From NCBI RefSeq assembly GCF_007830185.1, contig NZ_VLKZ01000014.1, positions 1-57,088 on the forward strand: 57,088 bases of DNA, written 5' to 3'. The position numbers and the translations under genes are program-made. Below the pieces are notes generated by a model. The model ran no database searches, was not told the DNA's origin, and saw nothing but the letters and a program-made list of their open reading frames with translations. This DNA comes from Halalkalibacter nanhaiisediminis (GTDB taxonomy: Bacteria; Bacillota; Bacilli; Bacillales; Bacillaceae_D). Within the stretch, counting starts at the first letter, position 1; every line of letters starts with the position of its first letter. This document shows positions 1 through 10,096 of the stretch, in pieces.

Positions 1-153
1 GTGTTATCCCAGTCTACAGGGCAGGTTGCCCACGTGTTACTCACCCGTCCGCCGCTAATCTCTGGGAGCAAGCTCCCTTTGATCCGCTCGACTTGCATGT
101 ATTAGGCACGCCGCCAGCGTTCGTCCTGAGCCAGGATCAAACTCTCCATAAAA
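1..153 (-). rRNA. rrs: 16S ribosomal RNA, 5' end only (truncated by window edge)
   Basis: Read on the minus strand, the sequence starts with the universal 16S opening GAGAGTTTGATCCTGGCTCA and continues through the first variable region. Only about 150 nt are present; the rest lies beyond the left edge. The 5' end is placed near 153 by comparison with the usual Bacillus start (TTTAT before GGAGAG). It is transcribed leftwards from the tandem promoters at 354..454. Confidence 0.97.
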
Positions 154-353
154 GTGACGCACATAGATGTGCTAATGCCGACGTTGCAACAGGACGTTGC
201 GAACTTAGTCGGTCACCTTTTGAAAAATCCATTAGCTCAAAATGTATCGCTAACGATACTTCTTAATAATTGACGAGATATCATGTATCTCTATTTCGCT
301 TGGCTTTTGTTCAGTTTTCAAAGAACTCGGTGTCGCTTGTTGGCGACTTTCAC
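154..353 (-). other. rRNA operon leader with boxB/boxA-like antitermination signals
   Basis: This non-coding leader lies between the P2 promoter and the 16S gene. It holds a small hairpin GTCGC-CAACAA-GCGAC (332..347) followed by a boxA-like GTTCTTTGAAAACT (313..326), the order expected for a Nus-type antitermination site in Bacillus rRNA leaders. Further hairpins are GTATCG-TTAG-CGATAC (244..259) and GCACAT-CT-ATGTGC just before 16S, probably part of the structure used in RNase processing. The boxA and boxB roles are inferred from known rrn leaders. Confidence 0.75.
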
Positions 354-382
354 ATCATAACAAATCCTTAACGGCTTGTCAA
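354..382 (-). promoter_or_regulatory. rRNA operon promoter P2 (SigA type)
   Basis: The minus strand shows a perfect -35 TTGACA (377..382), a 17-bp spacer and -10 TATGAT (354..359), pointing at the 16S gene. It is the stronger and more proximal of two tandem promoters, the usual arrangement of Bacillus rRNA operons. Confidence 0.92.
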
Positions 383-425
383 CAATGTTTTTTATTTTGT
401 TTAATCCGTCTTAGCGACAAGTAAT

Positions 426-454
426 AATATATCATCCTGAGTTTCTAATTGCAA
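426..454 (-). promoter_or_regulatory. rRNA operon promoter P1 (SigA type)
   Basis: TTGCAA (449..454), a 17-bp spacer and TATATT (426..431) on the minus strand lie about 72 bp upstream of P2. An A/T-rich tract directly upstream (about 455..480) could serve as an UP element. Confidence 0.8.
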
Positions 455-497
455 GCATTTTTTAAAAGAAATTTCAAAAGAAATTAACACAGTATTA

Positions 498-586
498 AAG
501 AGGGTAGCTTGATCCAAGGCACTTGCCTTTTCGGCAGAATAGAACTTAGCACCTAATAGAAACAGAATCCCATAAGCCACCCTCTT
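498..586 (-). repeat. 13-bp inverted repeat between lysS and the rrn promoters
   Basis: The arms are 574..586 and 498..510. Read as minus-strand RNA they are AAGAGGGUGGCUU and AAGCUACCCUCUU, which pair over 13 positions with one G-U wobble; read as plus-strand RNA that pair becomes an A-C mismatch. The 63-nt interior can form a small hairpin TGCC-GAAAA-GGCA or the competing AAGGCA-AG-TGCCTT. Only three T follow the distal arm, so it is a poor intrinsic terminator. It may still end or stabilise the lysS transcript. Confidence 0.5.
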
Positions 587-602
587 CAATAACTAAACAA
601 TA

Positions 603-2123
<1,521 letters not shown>

Positions 2124-2172
2124 TTAATATATTTCATCATCTCTATCCGTCTGCTCTTTGTTATTTATGCAG

Positions 2173-2200
2173 AAAAACTGCCAGCGATACACACTGGCAG
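2173..2200 (-). terminator. Hairpin plus U-tract between dusB and lysS
   Basis: Minus-strand stem CTGCCAG/CTGGCAG (7 bp, 9-nt loop) followed by TTTTTC. It fits an intrinsic terminator for the dusB-containing folate transcript. It also sits only about 12 nt downstream of the predicted start of the lysS promoter, so it could act as an attenuator of lysS. Confidence 0.7.
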
Positions 2201-2218
2201 CATACTTATCACAAAGGC

Positions 2219-2247
2219 ATTATAGTGAACTAGCAGAGAAAAGTCAA
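2219..2247 (-). promoter_or_regulatory. Predicted SigA promoter for lysS
   Basis: TTGACT (2242..2247), 17-bp spacer and TATAAT (2219..2224) on the minus strand. The -35 box overlaps the dusB stop codon. Transcription would start near 2212 and run through the hairpin at 2178..2200 before reaching lysS. Confidence 0.8.
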
Positions 2248-3245
2248 ACGACACTCGCTTCTTCAGCCATGCGAGCTTCTACTTCATCAATATATGCATA
2301 TAATGAATTTGCGACATCATCTCTTGTCTCAAAACTGTTAATTTTATCACGAATACGTCCATTTCCAGGCATACCTTTTAAATACCAAGCTGCGTGTTTA
2401 CGCATTTCACGCACCGCAACATTTTCTCCTTTTAAAGCAATCAATCGATCAAGATGAAGCATACATACATCGATCTTTTCACGAGGACTCGGAGCAGAAG
2501 CAAGCTCGCCTGTTTCAAGATATTGAATCGTTTGATACAACATCCATGGGTTTCCAAGTGCTGCACGGCCGATCATAACACCATCAACTCCAACTTCATC
2601 AAGCATTCTACGTGCTTCTCGAGGAGTTGTTACGTCACCATTACCAATTACAGGAATATTCACTGCTTGTTTGACTTCTTTAATAATATTCCAATCAGCT
2701 TTACCTTCGTACATTTGTACACGAGTACGACCATGTACAGCAACCGCACTACCACCTGCACGTTCTACTGCACGCGCATTTTCAACCGCATAAATATGGT
2801 CAGAATCCCAACCGATACGCATCTTAACCGTAACAGGCTTATCAACTGCATCAACAGTAGCTGCTACCATTTCATAGATTTTATTTGGGTCTAGTAACCA
2901 TTTTGCCCCCGCATCACATTTCGTGATTTTTGGAACAGGGCAACCCATATTGATATCAATGATATCAGCATTCGTATTCTTATCAACAAATTTCGCTGCT
3001 TCAACAAGCGTTTCTTTTTCACCACCAAAAATTTGGAGACTTAATGGCTTTTCACGCTCATCTACATAAAGCATGCTAAGTGACTTTTCATTTTTATGCA
3101 AAATCGCTTTGTCACTTACCATTTCAGCACAGACTAGACCCGTACCAAATTCTTTCGCAATTAAACGGAACGCCGGATTACAAACCCCAGCCATCGGCGC
3201 TAAAACAACTTGGTTCTTCATTTCAATATTTCCAATCTTAAGCAC
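2244..3245 (-). CDS. dusB: tRNA-dihydrouridine synthase
   Basis: FMN-dependent enzyme that reduces uridine to dihydrouridine in the tRNA D-loop. The 333-residue product begins with the flavin-binding segment NQVVLAPMAGVCNPAF. It has the catalytic-cysteine motif NMGCPVPK (about 100), the FMN-contact VKMRIGW, and GDVTTP/GVMIGRAALGNPW near the end of the barrel. The upstream TTG in frame is less likely: a GGAGG sits 8 nt before the GTG used here. It corresponds to B. subtilis yacF and closes the folate operon, which ends at the hairpin at 2173..2200. Confidence 0.93.
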   Translation of the reverse strand: MLKIGNIEMKNQVVLAPMAGVCNPAFRLIAKEFGTGLVCAEMVSDKAILHKNEKSLSMLYVDEREKPLSLQIFGGEKETLVEAAKFVDKNTNADIIDINMGCPVPKITKCDAGAKWLLDPNKIYEMVAATVDAVDKPVTVKMRIGWDSDHIYAVENARAVERAGGSAVAVHGRTRVQMYEGKADWNIIKEVKQAVNIPVIGNGDVTTPREARRMLDEVGVDGVMIGRAALGNPWMLYQTIQYLETGELASAPSPREKIDVCMLHLDRLIALKGENVAVREMRKHAAWYLKGMPGNGRIRDKINSFETRDDVANSLYAYIDEVEARMAEEASVV

Positions 3246-3270
3246 TTCATTCACCTCCAAGTGATCTTTT

Positions 3271-3474
3271 CTATTTAGATAGTAACTCCAATTGTGAGAT
3301 ATTTAATACATTAGACATTTTCTCTAGCATTAACTCACTTGGCAAGCGTTGACCTCTTTCAATTTCTCCTAACACCGAGACTGAGATACCTATCTCTTTT
3401 GCGAAACCTTCTTGCGTATATCCTTTGAGCTTTCTGTAAGCTCGGATGCGTTTTCCATTACTTGCGGATTCCAT
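3271..3474 (-). CDS. yazB: Small XRE-family DNA-binding protein (YazB-like)
   Basis: A 67-residue protein that is almost entirely one helix-turn-helix: IRAYRKLKGYTQEGFAKEIGI, then SVSVLGEIERGQRLPS as turn and recognition helix. It resembles B. subtilis YazB in size and position. The target is unknown. Its start lies 85 nt inside folK in another frame, so translation is probably coupled to folK. No separate promoter is visible. Confidence 0.85.
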   Translation of the reverse strand: MESASNGKRIRAYRKLKGYTQEGFAKEIGISVSVLGEIERGQRLPSELMLEKMSNVLNISQLELLSK

Positions 3475-3953
3475 AACAGTACCCCTTCTTTATCAGGTAG
3501 TTCATCATATACTTCCTGAAGTGATTGACCGCGCTGCTCTACATATAAATTAGGTTCAAGCTCCATTAGTGGTACAATCACAAAAGCTCGCTCCCACATA
3601 CGCGGATGAGGAATTGTTAGGTTCTCCACCTCCATATTTTCTTGGTCAAATAGGAGAATGTCAAGATCTATTGTCCTTGGCCCCCATCTTATATCTCTCT
3701 TCCGCCCGCACTGCAGCTCAATTGATTGAGTGACTGCCAATAATTCACTAGGATAAAGCGAAGTTTGAACTTTAATGACCATATTCAAAAATGACTGTTG
3801 TTCCACATAACCGACTGGCTCTGTCTCATAAATCGACGAACGCTTGATAAGCTCAATATCTTTATGATCAGCGAGTAAGGCGATCCCTTGCTCTAAATAG
3901 CCAGCTCGGTCACCGATATTAGAACCAAGTGCAATAAAAGCATGATGGCTCAT
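3390..3953 (-). CDS. folK: 2-amino-4-hydroxy-6-hydroxymethyldihydropteridine pyrophosphokinase (HPPK)
   Basis: Transfers pyrophosphate from ATP to 6-hydroxymethyl-dihydropterin, giving the substrate of FolP. HPPK signatures are ALGSNIGDR at the N-terminus, SSIYETEPVGY, and the Mg/ATP-binding RWGPRTIDLDILLFD with IPHPRMWERAFV. At 187 residues it is about 20 longer than I recall for B. subtilis FolK. The extra charged tail is encoded in the stretch shared with yazB. The start overlaps the folB stop (ATGA). Confidence 0.95.
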   Translation of the reverse strand: MSHHAFIALGSNIGDRAGYLEQGIALLADHKDIELIKRSSIYETEPVGYVEQQSFLNMVIKVQTSLYPSELLAVTQSIELQCGRKRDIRWGPRTIDLDILLFDQENMEVENLTIPHPRMWERAFVIVPLMELEPNLYVEQRGQSLQEVYDELPDKEGVLLWNPQVMENASELTESSKDIRKKVSQKR

Positions 3954-4312
3954 GAGCGTGACCTCGTTATTTCAACCGCGACAGACTTGTAGTGTCCAGG
4001 AATCGGTGGATCAGGCTTGATTACTTTTACTGTACATGCTCCTAGGTGTTCATACGAATGTAAAAGCTCAGATGCAATTTTTTCAGCCACTGTCTCAACA
4101 AGCTTATAAGGTTTTCCTTCAACAATGTCCTTCACCCGTTTATACACGTCTCCGTAGTCGATCGATTCATCAATGTTATCAGAATGACTGGCCTTTTTTA
4201 AATCGAGCTGTAATGTGACATCAACTAAAAAACGCTGTCCAAGCTTTTTTTCTTCTTGGAATACACCGTGATAGCCATAAAAAGCTAATTCATTCAAGTA
4301 GATTTTATCCAT
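3950..4312 (-). CDS. folB: Dihydroneopterin aldolase
   Basis: Converts 7,8-dihydroneopterin to 6-hydroxymethyl-dihydropterin and glycolaldehyde in folate synthesis. The 120 residues show the family pattern FYGYHGVFQEEKKLGQRFLVDV, then the E/K residues of the active site and VKVIKPDPPIPGHYKSVAVEI at the C-terminus. The start overlaps the end of folP by 8 nt, with GGAG 9 nt upstream, and its stop overlaps the folK start by 4 nt, indicating coupled translation. Confidence 0.96.
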   Translation of the reverse strand: MDKIYLNELAFYGYHGVFQEEKKLGQRFLVDVTLQLDLKKASHSDNIDESIDYGDVYKRVKDIVEGKPYKLVETVAEKIASELLHSYEHLGACTVKVIKPDPPIPGHYKSVAVEITRSRS

Positions 4313-5144
4313 TTCCGCTCGCTCCCTTCATCATTAATGCATCCATCATTTTTGCCATCCGACTAATCTCTAGCACATCATGGACACGCATGATCTGGCA
4401 TCCTTTCATGATTCCATAACAGACAGTCGCACCTGTCCCTTCAACACGTTCTCCAACAGGTAGATTCAATGTCTTTGCAATGATCGATTTTCTCGATGTT
4501 CCAAGGAGAACGGGGTATCCCACATTAACAAAAACATCAAGGTTTCGCATCACTTCAAGATTTTCTTCATGGGACTTAGCAAAGCCGATACCTGGATCGA
4601 GGATGATATTCTCATGTTTTACCCCAGCCTCTGTACAAATGGCGATACTTTCGTTTAAGTCTGTTATCATATCTTGAATTAAGTTTGTATATACTGCCTC
4701 TTTTCGATTATGCATCAAAATGATTGGAACCTGATAGGCGCTAGCGACTCCCGCCATCTCTTTGTCCCATTTCGCTCCCCAGACGTCGTTAATAATCGTA
4801 GCACCTGCTTCAATTGCTTGTTTCGCTACTTCAGCCTTGTACGTATCGATCGAAATCGGGACATTGACAACTTCAGCTATCGCCTTGATCTTTGGTAATA
4901 CACGACGGAGCTCTTCCTCTTGTTCTACCTTAATCGCATTTGGCCTCGTGGACTCTCCACCGATGTCAATGATATCAGCACCAGCATCGACTAATTCACG
5001 CGCATGTTTGACTGCTGCTTCTACTTCATCAAATTCTCCTCCATCTGAAAAAGAATCTGGTGTGACATTAACAATTCCCATAATAAGTGTACGATCATCA
5101 ACGGACCGAAGAACCTCGTTTCGGTTTTCTCGACTTAGATTCAT
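4305..5144 (-). CDS. folP: Dihydropteroate synthase
   Basis: Condenses the FolK product with p-aminobenzoate to 7,8-dihydropteroate; this is the sulfonamide target. The 279-residue TIM barrel shows MGIVNVTPDSFSDGG near residue 22, the pterin-binding DIGGESTRP, SIDTYKAEVA, ILDPGIGFAKS and LLGTSRKS, and a conserved late RVHDV. It overlaps pabC by 4 nt and folB by 8 nt. B. subtilis calls this gene sul. Confidence 0.97.
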   Translation of the reverse strand: MNLSRENRNEVLRSVDDRTLIMGIVNVTPDSFSDGGEFDEVEAAVKHARELVDAGADIIDIGGESTRPNAIKVEQEEELRRVLPKIKAIAEVVNVPISIDTYKAEVAKQAIEAGATIINDVWGAKWDKEMAGVASAYQVPIILMHNRKEAVYTNLIQDMITDLNESIAICTEAGVKHENIILDPGIGFAKSHEENLEVMRNLDVFVNVGYPVLLGTSRKSIIAKTLNLPVGERVEGTGATVCYGIMKGCQIMRVHDVLEISRMAKMMDALMMKGASGNG

Positions 5145-6007
5145 TGCTTACCTCCCTGAAGTTCATATCTACTCCATAACCACTGACGATAACGATCAAA
5201 CTCTTTTGATAGACTGGCTATTAGCTCATGCTCACTATTATACTGTTTTTCATTACAGCTCCTTAGCGGAACAACTTCTTGTATTGAGTTTGTAACAAAG
5301 GCAGCATCAGCTGATAATAATTCCTCAGGCTTGTACAAACCGATCTGCGCAGAAACTCCTTGCTGTTTTAGTAAAGTTAAAACAAATTGTCTTGTAATAC
5401 CATCTAATATTCCCGTTTCGATCGCGGGTGTATAGACAGTGTTATTTTTGATCCAAAACACATTTGAGACAATTCCTTCTGCTACATAACCCGATCCATT
5501 TAAAAAGATCCCTTCTACATTTCCCACTGCACCGAGCTCACGCTTGGCTAGCACATTGTTTAAATAATGATGGGACTTTAAACGAATATCCCCTTCTGGT
5601 GTATTTCTCTTAATCGAAAGGATGACCGCATCTTTTACGCCGTTTAACTGCGTTGGTAGTGACTTCATATAAATAATCGTCGTTGGTTCTGAGTAAGTAC
5701 CTGTATAAAGTCCAAGCTCATGTGGTCCCGCTGATACATTCCAACGAACATATGCACTGTTTAACTGATTGGCTTCAAGTAAGTCTTGAATAATCGTTAT
5801 GGCCTGTTCTCTTTTCATCGACCACTCAATTCCAAGCGACCTTAGCCCATCGTCCAAACGGCGAAAATGGTCATCCAACAAAAATGGATGACCATCCTCA
5901 ACACGAAATGTTTCAAATAGACCTAGGCCATACATATAACCATGATCAAAGGCAGAAACTTTCGCCTGTTCTGCGCTGACAATTGAATCATTTACATAGA
6001 CGTACAA
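5141..6007 (-). CDS. pabC: Aminodeoxychorismate lyase (class IV aminotransferase fold)
   Basis: PLP enzyme that splits aminodeoxychorismate into p-aminobenzoate and pyruvate. The 288 residues follow the class IV fold: [32 protein letters not shown], the PLP-lysine region [15 protein letters not shown], then [16 protein letters not shown] and GILDGITR. The start is TTG, chosen because AGGAG lies 8 nt upstream and the N-terminus then aligns with known PabC. It overlaps pabA by 16 nt and folP by 4 nt, completing the pabB-pabA-pabC set. Confidence 0.93.
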   Translation of the reverse strand: MYVYVNDSIVSAEQAKVSAFDHGYMYGLGLFETFRVEDGHPFLLDDHFRRLDDGLRSLGIEWSMKREQAITIIQDLLEANQLNSAYVRWNVSAGPHELGLYTGTYSEPTTIIYMKSLPTQLNGVKDAVILSIKRNTPEGDIRLKSHHYLNNVLAKRELGAVGNVEGIFLNGSGYVAEGIVSNVFWIKNNTVYTPAIETGILDGITRQFVLTLLKQQGVSAQIGLYKPEELLSADAAFVTNSIQEVVPLRSCNEKQYNSEHELIASLSKEFDRYRQWLWSRYELQGGKQ

Positions 6008-6588
6008 ACCGGATTCTCCTTCCGATACGCTTCAACAAAATTCTTAAGAAGCTGCTTACCCTCAGCAGTCATAATTGATTCTGGGTGAAACTGCACTCCT
6101 TCAATCGGAAGCTCCTTGTGACGAATAGCCATGATTTCCCCTTCCTCTGTTTCTGCAGAAATCTCAAAGCAGTCAGGAAGTGTTTCTCGTTTCACAATAA
6201 GGGAGTGATAACGTGTTGCCGTAAGCGGGGTTGGAAGTCCTTTAAAAATCGTACGCTGATCATGCTTCATCTCAGATGTTTTACCATGCATCAATCGTTC
6301 CGCACGAATAACATCCCCACCGAACACCTGCGCTATCGATTGGTGACCAAGGCAGACACCAAAGATCGGAATTTTACCAGCAAAATATTGAATTGCCTCT
6401 AGGCTAATTCCCGCTTCATTTGGACTTTTCGGACCAGGCGATATCATTAGGTAATCGGGATTTAATTGTTCAATCTCTTGGATCGTAATTTGGTCATTAC
6501 GATGAACGACTAGCTCGTGCCCCATCTCACCTAAATATTGGACAAGGTTATACGTAAACGAATCATAGTTATCAATCATTAGTATCAT
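5992..6588 (-). CDS. pabA: Glutamine amidotransferase subunit of aminodeoxychorismate / anthranilate synthase
   Basis: Class I glutaminase that supplies ammonia to PabB. In B. subtilis this subunit serves both folate and tryptophan synthesis and is also called trpG. The 198 residues carry the oxyanion region [15 protein letters not shown], the nucleophile Cys79 in GVCLGHQS, and His168/Glu170 in VQFHPES. An AGGAGG 8 nt before the ATG overlaps the pabB stop. The B. subtilis gene is under TRAP control; I saw no clear run of GAG/TAG repeats at this start. Confidence 0.95.
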   Translation of the reverse strand: MILMIDNYDSFTYNLVQYLGEMGHELVVHRNDQITIQEIEQLNPDYLMISPGPKSPNEAGISLEAIQYFAGKIPIFGVCLGHQSIAQVFGGDVIRAERLMHGKTSEMKHDQRTIFKGLPTPLTATRYHSLIVKRETLPDCFEISAETEEGEIMAIRHKELPIEGVQFHPESIMTAEGKQLLKNFVEAYRKENPVCTSM

Positions 6589-6601
6589 ATTAATTTCCTC
6601 C

Positions 6602-8077
6602 TCAGCTCATCTGTACTTGTTTTCTCATCTCTTCTTCACTAAGCTCAAGCGCCCGCCAAAGTGCTCTTGCCTTCTTCAATGATTCTTTATATTCGTTTTT
6701 CGGCTCTGAATCTATCACAATTCCTGCACCTGCTTGCACATGTGCTTTGCCATCCTTACACAGCATCGTCCGAATCGTAATATTTAATTCCATATTCTCA
6801 TCAAAGCCAATCCAACCAATGGAACCAGTATAAACGCTTCTTCGAACAGGTTCCAGCTCTTCAATAATTTCCATCGTTCTTACTTTAGGTGCACCTGTTA
6901 TTGTTCCACCTGGAAATGTCGCACGGATCACATCATAGAGATTATATTGTGAATCTAAGGTACCTTTCACATTTGAAACAATATGCATAACGTGGGAGTA
7001 CTTTTCAATCACCATCAACTCATCAACTTCCACTGTGCCATAAGCTGACACCCGCCCCAAATCATTTCTCTCTAAATCAACAAGCATCACATGCTCCGCT
7101 CGTTCTTTTTCATTGTCAATTAAGGTAGCTGCAAGCAACGCATCTTCCTCATCATCTTTCCCCCGAGAACGAGTACCCGCAATTGGTCTCGTACTAAGTT
7201 CTTGCCCATTTTTCTTCACGAGTAACTCTGGAGAAGCACTCACAAGCTGAAAATCAGGTGTGTGAACATAACTCATGTACGGTGATGGGTTCAATGTACG
7301 AAGTGTTTCATAAACGTGCATCGGCTCTGTCGTCAGCTCTTTTGTTTGACGAACAGACAGATTCACCTGAAACACATCTCCCGCTGCAATATATTCCTTA
7401 ATCTTCTCAACAGCTTCACAAAATGCCCCTTCTGAAAAGGAAGCTTGCACGCTTGTTTCTTCGCTTGAATGCCAACCTTCTTTCGCCCAAGGTCGAGACT
7501 GCTCATCCTGTGTCCACTTCATTACATACTCTTCAAGACGCTTGTCTAATTCTCGCTCAACTCCTGCATCACCATGAACAATAACCCACATCTCACTTTT
7601 TTGATGGTCATAGATAAACACATCATCAAAGACCATAAAATACAAATCTGGCAGTCCTAAATCATCAGCTGCCTGCTCTTCTAGACATTCGATTTCTCGA
7701 ACAATATCATAGCTTAAGTAGCCAATCGCTCCTCCTTGAAAAGGAGGAAGTTCAGGCAATGAATCTTGGTAATAAGGCTTGAGAACTTCTTTTAAAGCTT
7801 CTAATAGCAATCCTTTTTTGCTCTCTGTTACGCCGTGTTTTTCGATCGTTAGCGTATCATTTTTACCAGAAATAATTGCAAATGGCTTTAAACCAATAAT
7901 ACTGTAGCGTCCACCCCGTCCACTTTCTAAAAGAACATGCTGCGGTTCATCGGCTGCTAGCTGTTTATATCGCACAAACCATTTACCTTCTGCTAGCGAG
8001 AAAGATCTCACTCTCTTCAAACGGTTTGGCTGATTGTCACTCTTATCTTGTTTCAAGGGTGTCACTCCCATCTCCAT
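6602..8077 (-). CDS. pabB: Aminodeoxychorismate synthase component I
   Basis: Aminates chorismate to 4-amino-4-deoxychorismate using ammonia from PabA; first gene of the folate operon. The 491 residues hold the anthranilate-synthase N-domain ([17 protein letters not shown]) and the chorismate-binding domain, with [59 protein letters not shown] and [12 protein letters not shown] split over the C-terminal half. The start is uncertain. ATG at 8077 or 8071, or a TTG 15 nt further in with GGGAG 8 nt upstream, are all possible. A perfect inverted repeat ends 4 nt before the first ATG. Confidence 0.95.
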   Translation of the reverse strand: MEMGVTPLKQDKSDNQPNRLKRVRSFSLAEGKWFVRYKQLAADEPQHVLLESGRGGRYSIIGLKPFAIISGKNDTLTIEKHGVTESKKGLLLEALKEVLKPYYQDSLPELPPFQGGAIGYLSYDIVREIECLEEQAADDLGLPDLYFMVFDDVFIYDHQKSEMWVIVHGDAGVERELDKRLEEYVMKWTQDEQSRPWAKEGWHSSEETSVQASFSEGAFCEAVEKIKEYIAAGDVFQVNLSVRQTKELTTEPMHVYETLRTLNPSPYMSYVHTPDFQLVSASPELLVKKNGQELSTRPIAGTRSRGKDDEEDALLAATLIDNEKERAEHVMLVDLERNDLGRVSAYGTVEVDELMVIEKYSHVMHIVSNVKGTLDSQYNLYDVIRATFPGGTITGAPKVRTMEIIEELEPVRRSVYTGSIGWIGFDENMELNITIRTMLCKDGKAHVQAGAGIVIDSEPKNEYKESLKKARALWRALELSEEEMRKQVQMS

Positions 8078-8080
8078 TCC

Positions 8081-8113
8081 TTTTCGTCTATTCTACATGA
8101 GAATAGACGAAAA
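8081..8113. repeat. Perfect 14-bp inverted repeat at the pabB translation start
   Basis: Arms 8081..8094 (TTTTCGTCTATTCT) and 8100..8113 (AGAATAGACGAAAA) are exact complements around a 5-bp spacer. On the minus strand the second arm runs straight into the pabB ribosome-binding region (AAAAGGA). A weak promoter-like pair, TTGTCT-18-TAGAAT, overlaps it, so the element could be a DNA operator or an mRNA hairpin controlling pabB. Confidence 0.85.
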
Positions 8114-8141
8114 AGACAACAACCTCGAGTCATATTAATAC

Positions 8142-8170
8142 AAAAAGCAGCCCCTATACGAGAGGCTGCT
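8142..8170 (-). terminator. Rho-independent terminator of cysK
   Basis: Minus-strand stem AGCAGCC/GGCTGCT (7 bp, 11-nt loop) followed by TTTTTG, starting 8 nt after the cysK stop. Confidence 0.88.
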
Positions 8171-8177
8171 GCATAAA

Positions 8178-9104
8178 TTAATCTTCAAATTGATAAAGTG
8201 GTGTACTAAGGTAACGCTCACCATTAGAAGGAATGATTGCAACGACCTTTTTACCAGGTCCAAGCTTCTCAGCTAGCAAAAGCGCAGCATAGATTGCCGC
8301 ACCAGAAGAAATACCACCAAGAATTCCTTCTTCTTTTGCTGCACGACGAGCATATTCAAATGCTTGCTCATTCGTCACTTGGATTACTTCATCATACACA
8401 TCTGTCTTTAGAATCTTTGGCACGAATCCAGCACCGATTCCTTGGATTTTGTGCGGTCCAGGTTTACCACCTGAAAGGATTGGAGAATCACTTGGCTCAA
8501 CTGCCGCGATGTGCAGATTAGGGAAGTGTTCTTTTAAGAATCCACCCGCACCAGTGATTGTTCCACCTGTACCAATACCAGATACAAATCCATCTAACTG
8601 ACCGTCCGCTTGCTCAAGAAGCTCTTTTCCAGTCGTTAGTCTGTGAATTTCTGGATTGGCTTCATTTTCAAATTGCTGTGGCATGAAGTAGCCATTTTCT
8701 TGTGCAAGCTCAGTCGCTTTACGAATTGCTCCACCCATACCCTCAGGCCCTGGAGTAAGAACAAGCTCAGCACCATAAGCACGAAGTAAATTACGACGTT
8801 CCATACTCATCGTTTCAGGCATAACAAGCTTCGCCTTAAAGCCTTTTGCCGCTGCAACCATAGCCAGACCAATTCCTGTGTTACCACTTGTTGGTTCAAC
8901 AATTGTATCACCAGGCTTCAGATCTCCTGATTTTTCAGCAGCTTCGATCATAGCAAGACCGATACGATCTTTAACACTGCTACCAGGGTTCATATACTCT
9001 AATTTCAAATAAACATCCGCATGCTTGTCGGAAACCAAACGGTTCAACTTTACTAATGGGGTTTGACCGATTAAATCTATAATTGAATTTGCAACCTTCA
9101 TCAT
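8178..9104 (-). CDS. cysK: Cysteine synthase (O-acetylserine sulfhydrylase)
   Basis: PLP enzyme making cysteine from O-acetylserine and sulfide; in B. subtilis CysK also works with the repressor CymR. The 308-residue protein opens with [17 protein letters not shown]. The PLP lysine is Lys45 in GSSVKDRIG, the substrate loop is TSGNTG (72-77), and the phosphate-binding [11 protein letters not shown] follows. The second ATG (9101) is nearer the ideal distance from GAGGAGG; the first gives the length I recall for the family. It is a single-gene unit with its own promoter and terminator. Confidence 0.97.
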   Translation of the reverse strand: MMKVANSIIDLIGQTPLVKLNRLVSDKHADVYLKLEYMNPGSSVKDRIGLAMIEAAEKSGDLKPGDTIVEPTSGNTGIGLAMVAAAKGFKAKLVMPETMSMERRNLLRAYGAELVLTPGPEGMGGAIRKATELAQENGYFMPQQFENEANPEIHRLTTGKELLEQADGQLDGFVSGIGTGGTITGAGGFLKEHFPNLHIAAVEPSDSPILSGGKPGPHKIQGIGAGFVPKILKTDVYDEVIQVTNEQAFEYARRAAKEEGILGGISSGAAIYAALLLAEKLGPGKKVVAIIPSNGERYLSTPLYQFED

Positions 9105-9149
9105 GACGCCTCCTCAATCCCAAGTAATTTTATTGGTTTTATTAAGATT

Positions 9150-9178
9150 ATAGTAGCAAACGTTTGTAGAGAAGTCAA
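9150..9178 (-). promoter_or_regulatory. Predicted SigA promoter for cysK
   Basis: TTGACT (9173..9178), 17-bp spacer, TACTAT (9150..9155) on the minus strand. The A/T-rich stretch just downstream contains AAAACCAATAAAATTA, somewhat like the CymR operators known at cysteine genes, but that match is loose. Confidence 0.75.
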
Positions 9179-9203
9179 TCATCATGATTATTTTTTCCAA
9201 TTT

Positions 9204-10082
9204 TTATTTTGATTGCACAAGTAGTTCTTCTAATTCCTCTGCTGTTAAATGATATTCTTCATTACAGAAATGGCAGCGAGTTTCTGCTCCACCATCTTCA
9301 TCAATCATCTCTTGAATTTCTTTTTTTCCTAAACTAATGATCGCATTTTCAACGCGTTCCTTTGAACAACGACATGCAAATTTAATCGGCATTTTATCTA
9401 AAAATTTAATATTTTCATCTCCAAGCAACGCTTGCAGAATTTCTTCTGGAGGCATACCAGCTTCAACGAGTTTAGAAATTGGTGGAATCGTTGACAAACG
9501 CTTTTCAATTTGCTCAATTACAGCATCATCTGCACCTGGCATCAGTTGAATGATGAATCCTCCCGCAGCAAGGATTGTATTATCCGGGTTGACAAGAACA
9601 CCCACTCCAACAGATGACGGTGTTTGTTCAGATGAAGCAAAGTAATAAGTGAAGTCTTCTCCTAATTCCCCAGAAACAAGTGGTACACTCCCAGTAAAGT
9701 GCTCTTTTAAACCAAGGTCTTTCACAACCGATAAGTAGCCATCCGTACCTACAGCGCGCGCAACATCTAACTTTCCTTGGCTATTTAGTTCAAAATGAGT
9801 TTGCGGATTGCTTACATATCCTCTTGTTTCACCTTGTGTATTAGCATCAACAATGATTGCACCAATTGGACCCTTACCTTCAACTTTAACAGTAAGCTTT
9901 GAGTCTCCTTTTAGCATTGTCGCCATCATTGTTCCTGCCATCATTGTTCTCCCTAATGCAGCAGAAGCCGTCGGCCATGTTCCTTGCCTACGAACAGCTT
10001 CATTCACCATGTCTGTTGCTACCAATGAATAAGCTCTTACTTTTCCTTCAAACGCAGTTGCTTTAATTAAATAATCTCCCAT
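9204..10082 (-). CDS. hslO: Hsp33 redox-regulated chaperone
   Basis: Cytoplasmic holdase activated when oxidative stress oxidises its zinc-binding cysteines. The 292 residues fit Hsp33. The N-terminal core has [20 protein letters not shown] and GYVSNP. The C-terminal redox switch has Cys237 and Cys239 (ACRCS) plus Cys270 and Cys273 (CHFC). A GTG six codons upstream is also open, but AGGAAGGG lies correctly before the ATG at 10082. The gene follows coaX by 14 bp, so they are probably cotranscribed. B. subtilis has the PrsA-like gene yacD after hslO; it is absent here. Confidence 0.96.
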   Translation of the reverse strand: MGDYLIKATAFEGKVRAYSLVATDMVNEAVRRQGTWPTASAALGRTMMAGTMMATMLKGDSKLTVKVEGKGPIGAIIVDANTQGETRGYVSNPQTHFELNSQGKLDVARAVGTDGYLSVVKDLGLKEHFTGSVPLVSGELGEDFTYYFASSEQTPSSVGVGVLVNPDNTILAAGGFIIQLMPGADDAVIEQIEKRLSTIPPISKLVEAGMPPEEILQALLGDENIKFLDKMPIKFACRCSKERVENAIISLGKKEIQEMIDEDGGAETRCHFCNEEYHLTAEELEELLVQSK

Positions 10083-10096
10083 AATAATTCCCTTCC

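Noticed and set aside
401-589. 62-codon open frame between lysS and the rRNA operon (hydrophobic start)
   Set aside because: It would start at TTG without a well-spaced ribosome-binding site, and it covers the inverted repeat and the rRNA P1 promoter. Its composition follows those elements and no family is recognised.
4762-5295. 177-codon plus-strand frame antisense to folP/pabC
   Set aside because: It overlaps two certain genes entirely, has Ser/Thr-rich composition typical of antisense frames, and no plausible start signal.
6589-6601. TRAP-type (GAG/TAG) repeats at pabA as in B. subtilis
   Set aside because: Only a couple of GAG triplets without regular spacing occur around the pabA start. 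Not enough for a TRAP site.
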